Assembly: GCA_014380625.1 (NCBI GenBank)
Contig: JACMJL010000250.1
Span: forward strand, 1 to 48,070
DNA from: Clostridiaceae bacterium
Lineage (GTDB): Bacteria > Bacillota > Clostridia > Clostridiales > Clostridiaceae
Length of the DNA stretch: 48,070 bases
Direction: 5' to 3'
This document shows positions 27,855 to 35,369 of the stretch, piece after piece (the stretch's first letter is position 1; the number at the start of each line of letters is the position of its first letter). A model generated the notes under the pieces. The model did no database searches. It was not told the DNA's origin and worked only from the letters and a program-made list of their open reading frames with translations. Both the position numbers and the translations under genes were made by a program.

Positions 27855-28905
27855 TTAATGGACTCCTAAGATTAAGCTTATTTTTCTGTTCATATATTTC
27901 GTCATAAAAAACTTTCCACATTTCTAAAACTGATTCCCTTGAATAATACTGATGGCATCTCCAGGAATTTTCGCTCCAAACTTTATAATCTTCTTTATTA
28001 CTTTTTATGGAATTAATAATACTTACAAACTCTTCTATTCCTTTTCCTTTTAAATAAAATTCAAATAAAATACTATGGTAAATTTCTAATTCTCTCAAAA
28101 GTATAGGAAGTTTTAGGGACATAGCTTCTAGTACCGACATTGGGAAAAGCTCACTAAAAGATGGCAAGAACATTAAATCTGCTAGATTATATATTTCATT
28201 CATTTCTTCTCGATTTATTATACCTAAAAATTTTACATTAATAGGGGGATCTTCCATGATCTTTTTTAATTCAGAATATCCTTCTGTAATACAGCCAAAT
28301 GAAAACCCTCCTGCCCACAAAAATTGAATATGAGGGAGTTTCTTAGCTACTTCTATAAAATCAATTACCCCTTTTCTACTCTGTACTTGACCTACCCCTA
28401 ATACTACAAATTTTTCCGGACTAATATTATATCGTTGCTTCAATTTATTTATTTCAATCTTAGAAATTCTATAAAAATTTTCTTCTGATACGAAATTAGG
28501 TATATATGTAATTTTATTCTCATCAAGGCCATAAGTCTTAAGTATCTCCACAAAATATGGATTTACCACCACTAAATGATCAACACTTTTATAAAACCTA
28601 ATTATATATTTATAAAATATTTTCTTAACAATTTTGGGCAATTTCAAGCTATCTTCTATAGTTTCTGGAACAAAATGAACATATGCTACGCTAGTTCCAC
28701 TTAATTTAGAAAATTTAACAGATAAAAAAAACTTTAAGTCTATGGTATGATAATGCATAATATCACAAAATTCAATTTTATTTATTTTAATTTCATAATT
28801 ATTCTTCAACCCATTTTTAACTAGATTTACTTGTTCAATGTAAGCCGAGGAAACACCCTGCCCCTTTATTTTATTTGCTGAAGAAAGCATATTTACTGTG
28901 GGCAT
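27844..28905 (-). CDS. Family 4 glycosyltransferase
   Basis: A GT-B fold enzyme of 353 residues. The C-terminal nucleotide-sugar domain contains FVVLGVGQVQSRKG and the EX7E-type segment SFSELFPMSVLEAM. The N-terminal acceptor domain is typical of glycolipid glycosyltransferases without a membrane helix. AAAGGAG precedes the ATG. It is the first gene of a two-gene unit with the flippase-like protein. Sugar donor and acceptor are unknown. Confidence 0.88.
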   Translation of the reverse strand: MPTVNMLSSANKIKGQGVSSAYIEQVNLVKNGLKNNYEIKINKIEFCDIMHYHTIDLKFFLSVKFSKLSGTSVAYVHFVPETIEDSLKLPKIVKKIFYKYIIRFYKSVDHLVVVNPYFVEILKTYGLDENKITYIPNFVSEENFYRISKIEINKLKQRYNISPEKFVVLGVGQVQSRKGVIDFIEVAKKLPHIQFLWAGGFSFGCITEGYSELKKIMEDPPINVKFLGIINREEMNEIYNLADLMFLPSFSELFPMSVLEAMSLKLPILLRELEIYHSILFEFYLKGKGIEEFVSIINSIKSNKEDYKVWSENSWRCHQYYSRESVLEMWKVFYDEIYEQKNKLNLRSPLNEK

Positions 28906-29020
28906 TATTATAAGTCTCCTTTCATCTAATTATTAGTATTTATATATAGCTTCCTCATTTATAAAATATATATTCATATTTTTCTACACCACTAAGCAGC
29001 GAAGTATTCCTCAAATAAAT

Positions 29021-29050
29021 TTGACAGTTAAAAACAATTCATTGTACAAT
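29021..29050 (+). promoter_or_regulatory. Promoter of the cbiM-cbiQ-cbiO operon
   Basis: TTGACA (29021-29026) and TACAAT (29045-29050) are 18 bases apart. Transcription would start near 29057, giving a leader of about 134 bases before cbiM. The 115 bases before this, back to the glycosyltransferase start, hold that gene's ribosome site and AT-rich DNA only. Confidence 0.75.
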
Positions 29051-29056
29051 TAAATT

Positions 29057-29170
29057 ATTGTTAGGGTGAATCACGAAGGTTCATTTTTACTTAGTTTAAT
29101 AATTTTGTTTTTCAATACAACCACGAAGGTTGGAAACTATTAATTAGTCTTCAATATTCGGGTTTTTTTA
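29057..29170 (+). promoter_or_regulatory. Structured cbiM leader RNA with repeated ACGAA-loop hairpins and an overlapping terminator
   Basis: Two hairpins share the loop ACGAA. P1 is TGAATC-ACGAA-GGTTCA (29067-29083, one G-T wobble) and P2 is CAACC-ACGAA-GGTTG (29118-29132). The stems differ at paired positions while pairing is kept. The P2 3' half is also the 5' half of an intrinsic terminator: CC, CGAA, GTT, GAA and ACTA (29121-29139) pair, with small bulges, with TAGT, TTC, AAT, TTCG and GG (29145-29162), then seven T residues. P2 and the terminator exclude each other, the layout of an antitermination leader. The ligand or protein that would favour P2 is unknown. Confidence 0.6.
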
Positions 29171-29190
29171 ACTTTAAAGGAGTGTTTTCA

Positions 29191-30189
29191 ATGCATATTC
29201 CAGATAATTATTTAAGCCCTTCCACCTGTGCAGCTATGGGTGTCGCTATGCTTCCCGTTTGGGCCATTGCAGTTAAAAAAGTAAAAGCAGAGGTTTCTAA
29301 AAAAAGAATGCCGTTACTTGGAATTGGCTCGGCATTTTCATTTTTGATAATGATGTTTAATATTCCTCTACCTGGTGGCACAACTGGGCATGCAGTTGGA
29401 GGTACCTTAGTTGCAATCCTACTAGGACCATTTTCAGCCTGTATCTGTGTTACCATTGCACTTTTAATTCAGGCACTTTTATTTAGTGACGGTGGCATAT
29501 TAGCTTTTGGAGCCAATTGTTTTAACATGGCTTTTGTGTTGCCATTCACAGGGTACTTTGTCTATAAGTTTATAAAAAGTAGAGTGAAAAGTGAAGGTGG
29601 TGACTATAAATCTGCTTTTATAGGTTCCTATATTGGAATTAATATTGGTGTGTTGTGTGCAGCTATTGAGTTGGGGATCCAGCCTTTACTTTTTAAGGAT
29701 GCAGCTGGTATGGCTATATATTGCCCGTTTCCACTTTCAGTTTCTGTTCCTTATATGTTAGTGCCTCATCTTTTAGTAGCAGGTATTTTAGAAGGAATTA
29801 TAACCGCAGGCGTATACTCTTATATTAAAAACCTTTCTCCAGAACTAATATATCAAGGTTCAACTAAAAAAATGAAACCTTTATACGGATTGATTATAGC
29901 TATGATACTATTGACCCCTCTTGGGCTATTAGCGGGAGGAACTGCTTGGGGTGAATGGGGCACTGATGAAATTAGCTCAGTAGTAAGTGGTGGTAAAGTT
30001 TTAGGTTTTATTCCAAAGGCTATGGAACAAGGTTTTAAGTTTAATACACTTATGCCAGACTATGCCTTTAATGGCATACCACCTATTCTAGCCTATATAT
30101 TATCCGCCATCTTCGGTGTGGCTATAGTAATTATTTTATTTAAAATAATTACTAGTATTAAAAAGAAAAATTCAGAATTACAACAATAA
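29191..30189 (+). CDS. cbiM: ECF-type cobalt/nickel importer substrate-specific component CbiM (fused CbiN-like end)
   Basis: A 332-residue membrane protein that binds Co(II) or Ni(II). The N-terminus MHIPDNYLSPSTC carries the His2 metal ligand typical of CbiM/NikM, and GGTTGHAVGG supplies a further histidine. After about residue 210 comes a PDGLE/CbiN-like extension with TAWGEWGTDE and two helices, replacing a separate cbiN gene. The ATG at 29191 with AAAGGAGTG is the start; an in-frame GTG at 29182 is part of the ribosome site. Co versus Ni cannot be decided. Confidence 0.9.
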   Translation: MHIPDNYLSPSTCAAMGVAMLPVWAIAVKKVKAEVSKKRMPLLGIGSAFSFLIMMFNIPLPGGTTGHAVGGTLVAILLGPFSACICVTIALLIQALLFSDGGILAFGANCFNMAFVLPFTGYFVYKFIKSRVKSEGGDYKSAFIGSYIGINIGVLCAAIELGIQPLLFKDAAGMAIYCPFPLSVSVPYMLVPHLLVAGILEGIITAGVYSYIKNLSPELIYQGSTKKMKPLYGLIIAMILLTPLGLLAGGTAWGEWGTDEISSVVSGGKVLGFIPKAMEQGFKFNTLMPDYAFNGIPPILAYILSAIFGVAIVIILFKIITSIKKKNSELQQ

Positions 30190-30200
30190 AGGAGACTACT

Positions 30201-30986
30201 ATGCCTGATTGGCTTTTAAAAAAGGATATTTATATTCCACTAAAGGATAAGGATACTTTTATTAATAAAAGTATCCTATCATTGCTCAGAGTTCTTTCAA
30301 AATTAAACTTACAATCAGAAAAAAGAAAAAATGTAATTAAAATTAATCCCATTATAAAAGTGGTATCTACATTATTGTTAGTTTTACTAATTACAACTTC
30401 TCGAAGCTCCCTTTTCATCTTAACTATTAACATACTTTTACTGTTCCTCATTAGTTCTCTAAAACTTGATGAAATTAAAACTATATTAGGTACAAGTTTT
30501 ATCTCCGCTGCCTTCACTTTTATTATTTTGATTCCCTCTATATTCACGGGGAATGTAAACAATAGCATTTTGATGGTTTTTAAAGTACTGGCATCTATAA
30601 CCTCAGTTAATATTTTGTCTCATTTGACCCATTGGAATGAAATTACAGGAACCTTTAAATTGTTTTTTATACCAGATATTTTTATCTTTGTATTAGATAT
30701 TACCATTAAATATATCATTGTTCTTGGTGAGTTTTCTTTAAATATGTTGCATGCACTTAGACTTAGATCTATTGGTAGAAGTAATAATAAATACTCCTCG
30801 CTAACAGGAATTATGGGAACTATTTTTATGAAATCAAAAGAAATGGCGGAAGATATGCATAGCGCCATGGAATGCAGAGGTTTTACCGGGGAATATAAAG
30901 CTTATTCTAACTTTAAGGTTACATACAGCGATTTATGTTATATAATTATTTTTGTTATAATAGTCTTGTTATATATTTTATTTTAG
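30201..30986 (+). CDS. cbiQ: ECF transporter transmembrane component CbiQ
   Basis: A 261-residue EcfT-family protein: a cytosolic N-terminus of about 55 residues, then membrane helices, and the coupling region with the short Ala-Arg-Gly-type signatures ALRLRSIGR and AMECRGFTG that contact the ATPases. GGAG precedes the ATG at 30201. It joins CbiM to CbiO. Its stop codon starts the structured intergenic segment that follows. Confidence 0.92.
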   Translation: MPDWLLKKDIYIPLKDKDTFINKSILSLLRVLSKLNLQSEKRKNVIKINPIIKVVSTLLLVLLITTSRSSLFILTINILLLFLISSLKLDEIKTILGTSFISAAFTFIILIPSIFTGNVNNSILMVFKVLASITSVNILSHLTHWNEITGTFKLFFIPDIFIFVLDITIKYIIVLGEFSLNMLHALRLRSIGRSNNKYSSLTGIMGTIFMKSKEMAEDMHSAMECRGFTGEYKAYSNFKVTYSDLCYIIIFVIIVLLYILF

Positions 30987-31064
30987 GGCATCTAAATTAA
31001 TAATAAGTCAAAGTCTATCACCTAATAGACCAGAATACTGGCTTGCTATTTTTTGAAGATGTCC
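30986..31064 (+). promoter_or_regulatory. Closed RNA structure with internal terminator between cbiQ and cbiO
   Basis: GGGCATCT (30986-30993) pairs with AGATGTCC (31057-31064), enclosing the gap. Inside, AATAG, CCAG (31024-31033) pair with CTGG, CTATT (31038-31050) and run into TTTT, an intrinsic terminator. GTCTAT (31013-31018) can instead pair with ATAGAC (31025-31030), which would break the terminator 5' arm. It may attenuate transcription into cbiO. Confidence 0.5.
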
Positions 31065-31082
31065 AGATAGGTTGTGAATAAA

Positions 31083-31808
31083 ATGCTTGAACTTAAAGAT
31101 GTATCCTATTCTTATAAAAACATTAAAGCACTTAAAAACATAAATATTACTATTGAAGATGGAGAAGCAGTGGCATTTATTGGACCTAACGGAAGTGGTA
31201 AATCTACATTAATGAAATTAATAAATGGTATCCTCGTAGCTGATTCAGGTCAATACATATTCAATGAAGAAAAGATTACCAGTAGTAAACTTCAAAATAA
31301 TACTTTTTCAAAAAACTTTCATAAAAAAATAGGATTTGTGTTTCAAAACTCTGAGACACAACTTTTTTGTTCAAATGTGTATGATGAAATAGCCTTCGGA
31401 CCAAGACAAATGGGCTTAAAAGAAGAGGAAGTTAAAATTAGAGTTACAGATTGTATGGAATTATTAAAAATTGAGAAGTTACAAGATAGAGCCCCTTATC
31501 ACTTAAGTGGAGGAGAAAAGAAAAAGGTAGCTATAGCTTCAGTATTAGTTTTAAACCCAGAGGTAATAGTTTTTGATGAACCAATGAATGATTTAGATCC
31601 TAAAACTAAAAGATTTTTAAAAGAACTCTTAATTAATCTAAATAATGCAGGTAAGACTATAATTTGCTCAACCCATGAATTTGAATATGTTTCCGGTATA
31701 TTTAATAGGGTAATTGTGTTTTCAAATGAACATATTATAATTAGAGATGATGAATATGAGAAGGTTTTAAGTGACCGTGACTTTTTATTTGAAAACAATA
31801 TAATTTAA
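31083..31808 (+). CDS. cbiO: Cobalt/nickel ECF transporter ATPase CbiO
   Basis: A 241-residue ABC ATPase. Walker A GPNGSGKST, Q-loop GFVFQNSETQLF, signature LSGGEKKKVAIA, Walker B VIVFDEP and switch CSTHEFE are all present. Only one CbiO gene is visible, so it likely works as a homodimer. The frame opens at GTG 31074, but ATG 31083 with AGGTTG eight bases before is preferred. Last gene of the operon, followed by a strong terminator. Confidence 0.92.
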   Translation: MLELKDVSYSYKNIKALKNINITIEDGEAVAFIGPNGSGKSTLMKLINGILVADSGQYIFNEEKITSSKLQNNTFSKNFHKKIGFVFQNSETQLFCSNVYDEIAFGPRQMGLKEEEVKIRVTDCMELLKIEKLQDRAPYHLSGGEKKKVAIASVLVLNPEVIVFDEPMNDLDPKTKRFLKELLINLNNAGKTIICSTHEFEYVSGIFNRVIVFSNEHIIIRDDEYEKVLSDRDFLFENNII

Positions 31809-31873
31809 GATGATTTTTCTCTAATATACAAATCCTGCTAAGGGAAACTTAGATCCTCCTATGCTTATGACTT

Positions 31874-31931
31874 AAAAAATCCTCCCCCTTTTACCCACAG
31901 GTAGTGGGATTTAAAGAGGGAAGATTTTTTT
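31874..31931. terminator. Bidirectional terminator between cbiO and the CNNM gene
   Basis: Arms AAAAAATCcTCCC and GGGAaGATTTTTT pair, with an inner stem CCCAC/GTGGG (31893-31907). The T run follows on both strands, so it serves the two convergent genes. Confidence 0.8.
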
Positions 31932-31956
31932 AACACTGCAATTAAAGTTACTTACT

Positions 31957-33255
31957 TTATTTATCTTTATTTATCAAATTTATTGAAAGTTTTATTATTC
32001 TTTGTTTACTGCACTTTGTTATGACGAATTCATACTCCTCATACTGGATTTTTTGATTTATCTGAGGAGGAGTTTCTAGTTTTGAGTACAACCAACCACC
32101 AATAGTATCTATGTCATCTAATTTCAATTCTATATCTAATAATTCATTTATATCCTCAATTAGTACTCGACCATCTATAGAGTACCCACCATTCTCTGTT
32201 TTTTCAATTGGAGCTCCTTCATCATCAAATTCATCTTGGATTTCACCAACTATCTCTTCTAGAATATCTTCTACAGTTACCAGTCCTGCAGTTCCACCAT
32301 ATTCATCAATTACTACAGCCAATTGAGCTTTTTCCTTCTGGAACTTTTTAAATAAGGTGCTTATAGAGGTGGTTTCAGGAATAGAAATAACATTCCTTAT
32401 AATACTCTCTATCTTCAAATCATTGCCTTGAATTTTTTGTTTATATAAATCCTTAATATGAACAAACCCTATTATATTATCTTTACTACTTTCACAAATT
32501 GGATATCTTGTTAATTCTTCTTTCATAGCAACTTCTAATATTTCATCAAAGGAATCCTCTTTAAAAAAAACAATCATATCTGTTCGTGGAATCATTATTT
32601 CTCTTACCACTTTTTCTGAAAAATCAAAAATGTTATCCACAAAAGTTAATTCGGTTTTATCTATCAAACCATGTTTATAACTATCCTCAACAAGCAACAT
32701 AATTTCTGCATCAGTATGCGCCGCATCGTGCTCTTCTACCTGGGAGAAACCAAACAAACTAAGTATTAAACTAGTGCTATGGTTAAACAACCACATAACT
32801 GGATAGGTTACTTTATAAAATATTATTAATGGTAATGCTGTAGCTAAGGCTATTTTTTCAGCACTTAAAATTGCCATAGATTTAGGTACTAGTTCTCCAA
32901 ATATAATATGAAATGCAGTTATAATAGAAAAGCCTAAAACAAATGATATTGAATGAACTGTCAATTCAGACATATTAAAATAACTTAGTAGAGGCGTAAG
33001 TATATCTGCTAAGGCAGGTTCTCCGATCCATCCAAGTCCTAGCGATGCCAATGTTATACCCAACTGACAAGCGGATAGATATGAGTTTAAATGATTCACT
33101 ACTTTCCTAGTATATTTAGCTGATAAATTCCCCTCCAAAGTCAATGTCTCTATCCTTGTTTTTCTTACCTTAACCATTGCAAACTCAGTTGCCACAAAAA
33201 ATGCATTCATAAATACTAGTAAAAAAACTATAACTAAATTTATAAGACTGTCCAT
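31957..33255 (-). CDS. CNNM/CorC-type hemolysin family protein (DUF21, CBS pair, transporter-associated domain)
   Basis: A 432-residue membrane protein. The DUF21/CNNM domain spans residues 1-190 with three to four helices (signature LGLGWIGEPA). Two CBS domains follow (about 205-325, with TRYPICES and VVIDEYGGTAGLVT), then a CorC_HlyC domain (345-430). Relatives export or regulate Mg, Co or Na ions; the old hemolysin name is misleading. The gene is monocistronic and convergent to cbiO. Confidence 0.9.
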   Translation of the reverse strand: MDSLINLVIVFLLVFMNAFFVATEFAMVKVRKTRIETLTLEGNLSAKYTRKVVNHLNSYLSACQLGITLASLGLGWIGEPALADILTPLLSYFNMSELTVHSISFVLGFSIITAFHIIFGELVPKSMAILSAEKIALATALPLIIFYKVTYPVMWLFNHSTSLILSLFGFSQVEEHDAAHTDAEIMLLVEDSYKHGLIDKTELTFVDNIFDFSEKVVREIMIPRTDMIVFFKEDSFDEILEVAMKEELTRYPICESSKDNIIGFVHIKDLYKQKIQGNDLKIESIIRNVISIPETTSISTLFKKFQKEKAQLAVVIDEYGGTAGLVTVEDILEEIVGEIQDEFDDEGAPIEKTENGGYSIDGRVLIEDINELLDIELKLDDIDTIGGWLYSKLETPPQINQKIQYEEYEFVITKCSKQRIIKLSINLINKDK

Positions 33256-33332
33256 TTTACAATATCAAACCCTTTCATTTATAATAAAATCTCTTTGTAG
33301 TTTTATATTAAAATAAGATATATATACAAAAA

Positions 33333-33370
33333 TGAGACTTTTAGCACAAAAAATTGTTCTAAAAGTCTCA
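33333..33370 (-). terminator. Terminator of the sugar ABC transporter operon
   Basis: A perfect 12-bp stem TGAGACTTTTAG/CTAAAAGTCTCA; on the minus strand it is followed by TTTTTGTATAT. It lies about 180 bases past the last permease stop. Confidence 0.7.
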
Positions 33371-33548
33371 CTTTAGTTACCAAACTAAGACAAATTCAGG
33401 TTAAATAAATCAACCTAATATGTCGACTTTATCACTAATTATCGCAAGTACTTACTCTTAATTAGTTTGTATTAATTAATTGTAATCATAACCCAATTCG
33501 AGGATTTAGTCAATATAATTAGTAAAACTTAATACTGGTTAATTTATA
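33371..33548. other. Non-coding gap with three small inverted repeats
   Basis: Between the terminator above and the permease stop codon there is no gene. Short inverted repeats are TTAGTT/AACTAA (33373-33388), AGGTT/AACCT (33398-33416) and ACTAATT/AATTAGT (33434-33466). They could shape the 3' end of the transporter mRNA. No T run follows any of them. Confidence 0.4.
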
Positions 33549-34379
33549 TTAACCTTTTACTGCTCCAGCTACAAGGCTCTCTTGAACTTGTCTGTTTAGT
33601 ATAATATATATTATCAAGGTAGGTAAAGTTGCAATAACCATGCCTGCACCAATTAAGCCCCAATCTGTGGCATGTTGACCATTTAAAGACATAATTCCAA
33701 CAGTTAAGGTTCTATACTTAGAGCTATTTACAAAGGTGTTTGCAAAAATCAGTTCATTCCAGGTGCCTAAAAAGGTAAATATAGATACTGTTGCAATTGC
33801 AGGTTTAACTATTGGTAGTATTATTTTAAAAAAGGTTTTATATATACTACACCCATCTATAAAAGCAGCTTCTTCAAGTTCCATTGGAATAGATTTATAA
33901 AAACTGGTGAGTATCAATATACTCATTGGAATAGCAAAAGCAATATAGGGAATTAATAATGCCCAATAGCTATCTAACAAATGAATTTTATCTAAAACTA
34001 TAAAGAGTGGTAATAGTGCAGCTTGAATTGGTATCATTATACCTAAGATAAATAAAGTATAAACGAAATTACTTAGCTTCCACTTTAATCTTGCAATAGC
34101 ATAGGCTGTCATAGAACTTAAGATTCCTGATACAAATAAAGTAATTACAGTATAAATAAGACTATTTATAAAATAAGTTATGAGCCCTCCATCAATCAGT
34201 ACATTCTTATAGTTTTCCCATCTCCAAACTATTGGTATTCCAGCAACATTTGTATAAAAATTTTCAGCATTACTTTTTAGAGAGAAGAAAAACATCCACA
34301 CTAATGGGTATATTTGAAAAGCTGCAAAAGCAAATAATATGATTAGCAGGCCAATTTTGCCAGGTTTTGTTTTTTTCAT
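33549..34379 (-). CDS. Sugar ABC transporter permease, MalG type (CUT1)
   Basis: A 276-residue permease with six membrane helices. The EAA loop EEAAFIDGCSIYKTFFKIILP lies near residue 190 and contacts the ATPase. The C-terminus ESLVAGAVKG is the MalG-family ending. It is the last of SBP-permease-permease. No ABC ATPase gene is present, so as in other CUT1 systems a shared MsmX-type ATPase elsewhere is likely. Confidence 0.92.
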   Translation of the reverse strand: MKKTKPGKIGLLIILFAFAAFQIYPLVWMFFFSLKSNAENFYTNVAGIPIVWRWENYKNVLIDGGLITYFINSLIYTVITLFVSGILSSMTAYAIARLKWKLSNFVYTLFILGIMIPIQAALLPLFIVLDKIHLLDSYWALLIPYIAFAIPMSILILTSFYKSIPMELEEAAFIDGCSIYKTFFKIILPIVKPAIATVSIFTFLGTWNELIFANTFVNSSKYRTLTVGIMSLNGQHATDWGLIGAGMVIATLPTLIIYIILNRQVQESLVAGAVKG

Positions 34380-34391
34380 TTCTTTTGCCTC

Positions 34392-35285
34392 CTATATAAC
34401 TGAAGCTAAATCTTCAGATTTTTTAAACATAGCTTGAACTATAAGGCTCATAACCAAACATTCAATGATAATGAAAACTGCTTGTGCACTTCCATATCCA
34501 TAAGCATTTTTAGCAAACAAATTTGCATACATTACAGTACTTGGCACTTCACTTGAATGGAAGGGCCCTCCGTTTGTCATAATATAGACTAAATCAAAAG
34601 CTTTTAGGGATCCAATTAAAGCGAAGGTAATACAAACTCTTAGAATGGGCATTAAAAGTGGAATTGTGATTTTAAAAGATGCTTGTAGATCACTCGCACC
34701 ATCTATTTTTGCTGCCTCATACAACTCCTCCGGTATGGATTTAATCCCAGCATACATTATAATCATATGATACCCTATATATTGTAGTACCCCTGGTATT
34801 ACCGTAGCCATAAAGGCAGTCTTCTCATTAGCAAGCCAATCCAGTGCGTACCTTTCTAAACCTGCACTTTTAAGTAGTTCATTAAGCATTCCATGGTCTC
34901 CATTAAATATTTTCATCCAAAGTTGTCCAATAACCATACTAGATATTACAACAGGTATAAAATAAACTGTTTTGAAAAAACTTTCAAACTTAACGCCTCT
35001 AGCAAGAATCAATGCAAATATTAGAGAAATTGGAAGTTGTATAAACAATGAGCTTCCTGCAAGTATAAGTGAATTCATTATAGCCTTCTTAAAAACTACA
35101 TCCTCACTCAATAATTTAATAAAGTTATCTAAGCCAATAAATTTCATTGTTCCCATACCATTATATTGGAACAAACCATAATAAGAAGTTACAAGTATTG
35201 GTAAAAGAACAATTAAACAATATATTAAAAGGGTTGGTAATACAAAAACTAAAATCGATCGTTTACTATACATTAATTTATTCAA
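34392..35285 (-). CDS. Sugar ABC transporter permease, MalF type (CUT1)
   Basis: A 297-residue permease with six helices and the EAA loop ELYEAAKIDGASDLQASFKI. The open frame starts at GTG 35294, but that GTG belongs to the ribosome site GAGGTG; TTG at 35285, six bases later, is the likely start. It lies 12 bases before the MalG-type gene and after an attenuator stem that separates it from the binding protein. Confidence 0.92.
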   Translation of the reverse strand: MNKLMYSKRSILVFVLPTLLIYCLIVLLPILVTSYYGLFQYNGMGTMKFIGLDNFIKLLSEDVVFKKAIMNSLILAGSSLFIQLPISLIFALILARGVKFESFFKTVYFIPVVISSMVIGQLWMKIFNGDHGMLNELLKSAGLERYALDWLANEKTAFMATVIPGVLQYIGYHMIIMYAGIKSIPEELYEAAKIDGASDLQASFKITIPLLMPILRVCITFALIGSLKAFDLVYIMTNGGPFHSSEVPSTVMYANLFAKNAYGYGSAQAVFIIIECLVMSLIVQAMFKKSEDLASVI

Positions 35286-35311
35286 GAATATCACCTCAAT
35301 AATAAAATTAC

Positions 35312-35344
35312 AGGGCTATCACAAAATTATAAAGTGACAGCCCT
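35312..35344 (-). terminator. Attenuator stem between binding protein and permease genes
   Basis: Arms AGGGCTATCAC and GTGACAGCCCT pair over 11 bp with one mismatch; the minus-strand side is followed by GTAATTTTATTATT. This is a usual arrangement to make more binding protein than permease. Confidence 0.65.
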
Positions 35345-35369
35345 AGTTCATTAAATCTTTTATAAACTG

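Noticed and set aside
29057..29170. cbiM leader as a cobalamin or NiCo (czcD) riboswitch, or as an ANTAR element
   Set aside because: No B12-box-like conserved core and no GC-rich czcD core are seen. The two loops are five bases (ACGAA) and do not fit the six-base ANTAR loop with A at 1 and G at 4.
31957..33255. Hemolysin as a toxin
   Set aside because: The domain order DUF21-CBS-CBS-CorC_HlyC is that of ion transport related CNNM proteins; the toxin name is historical.
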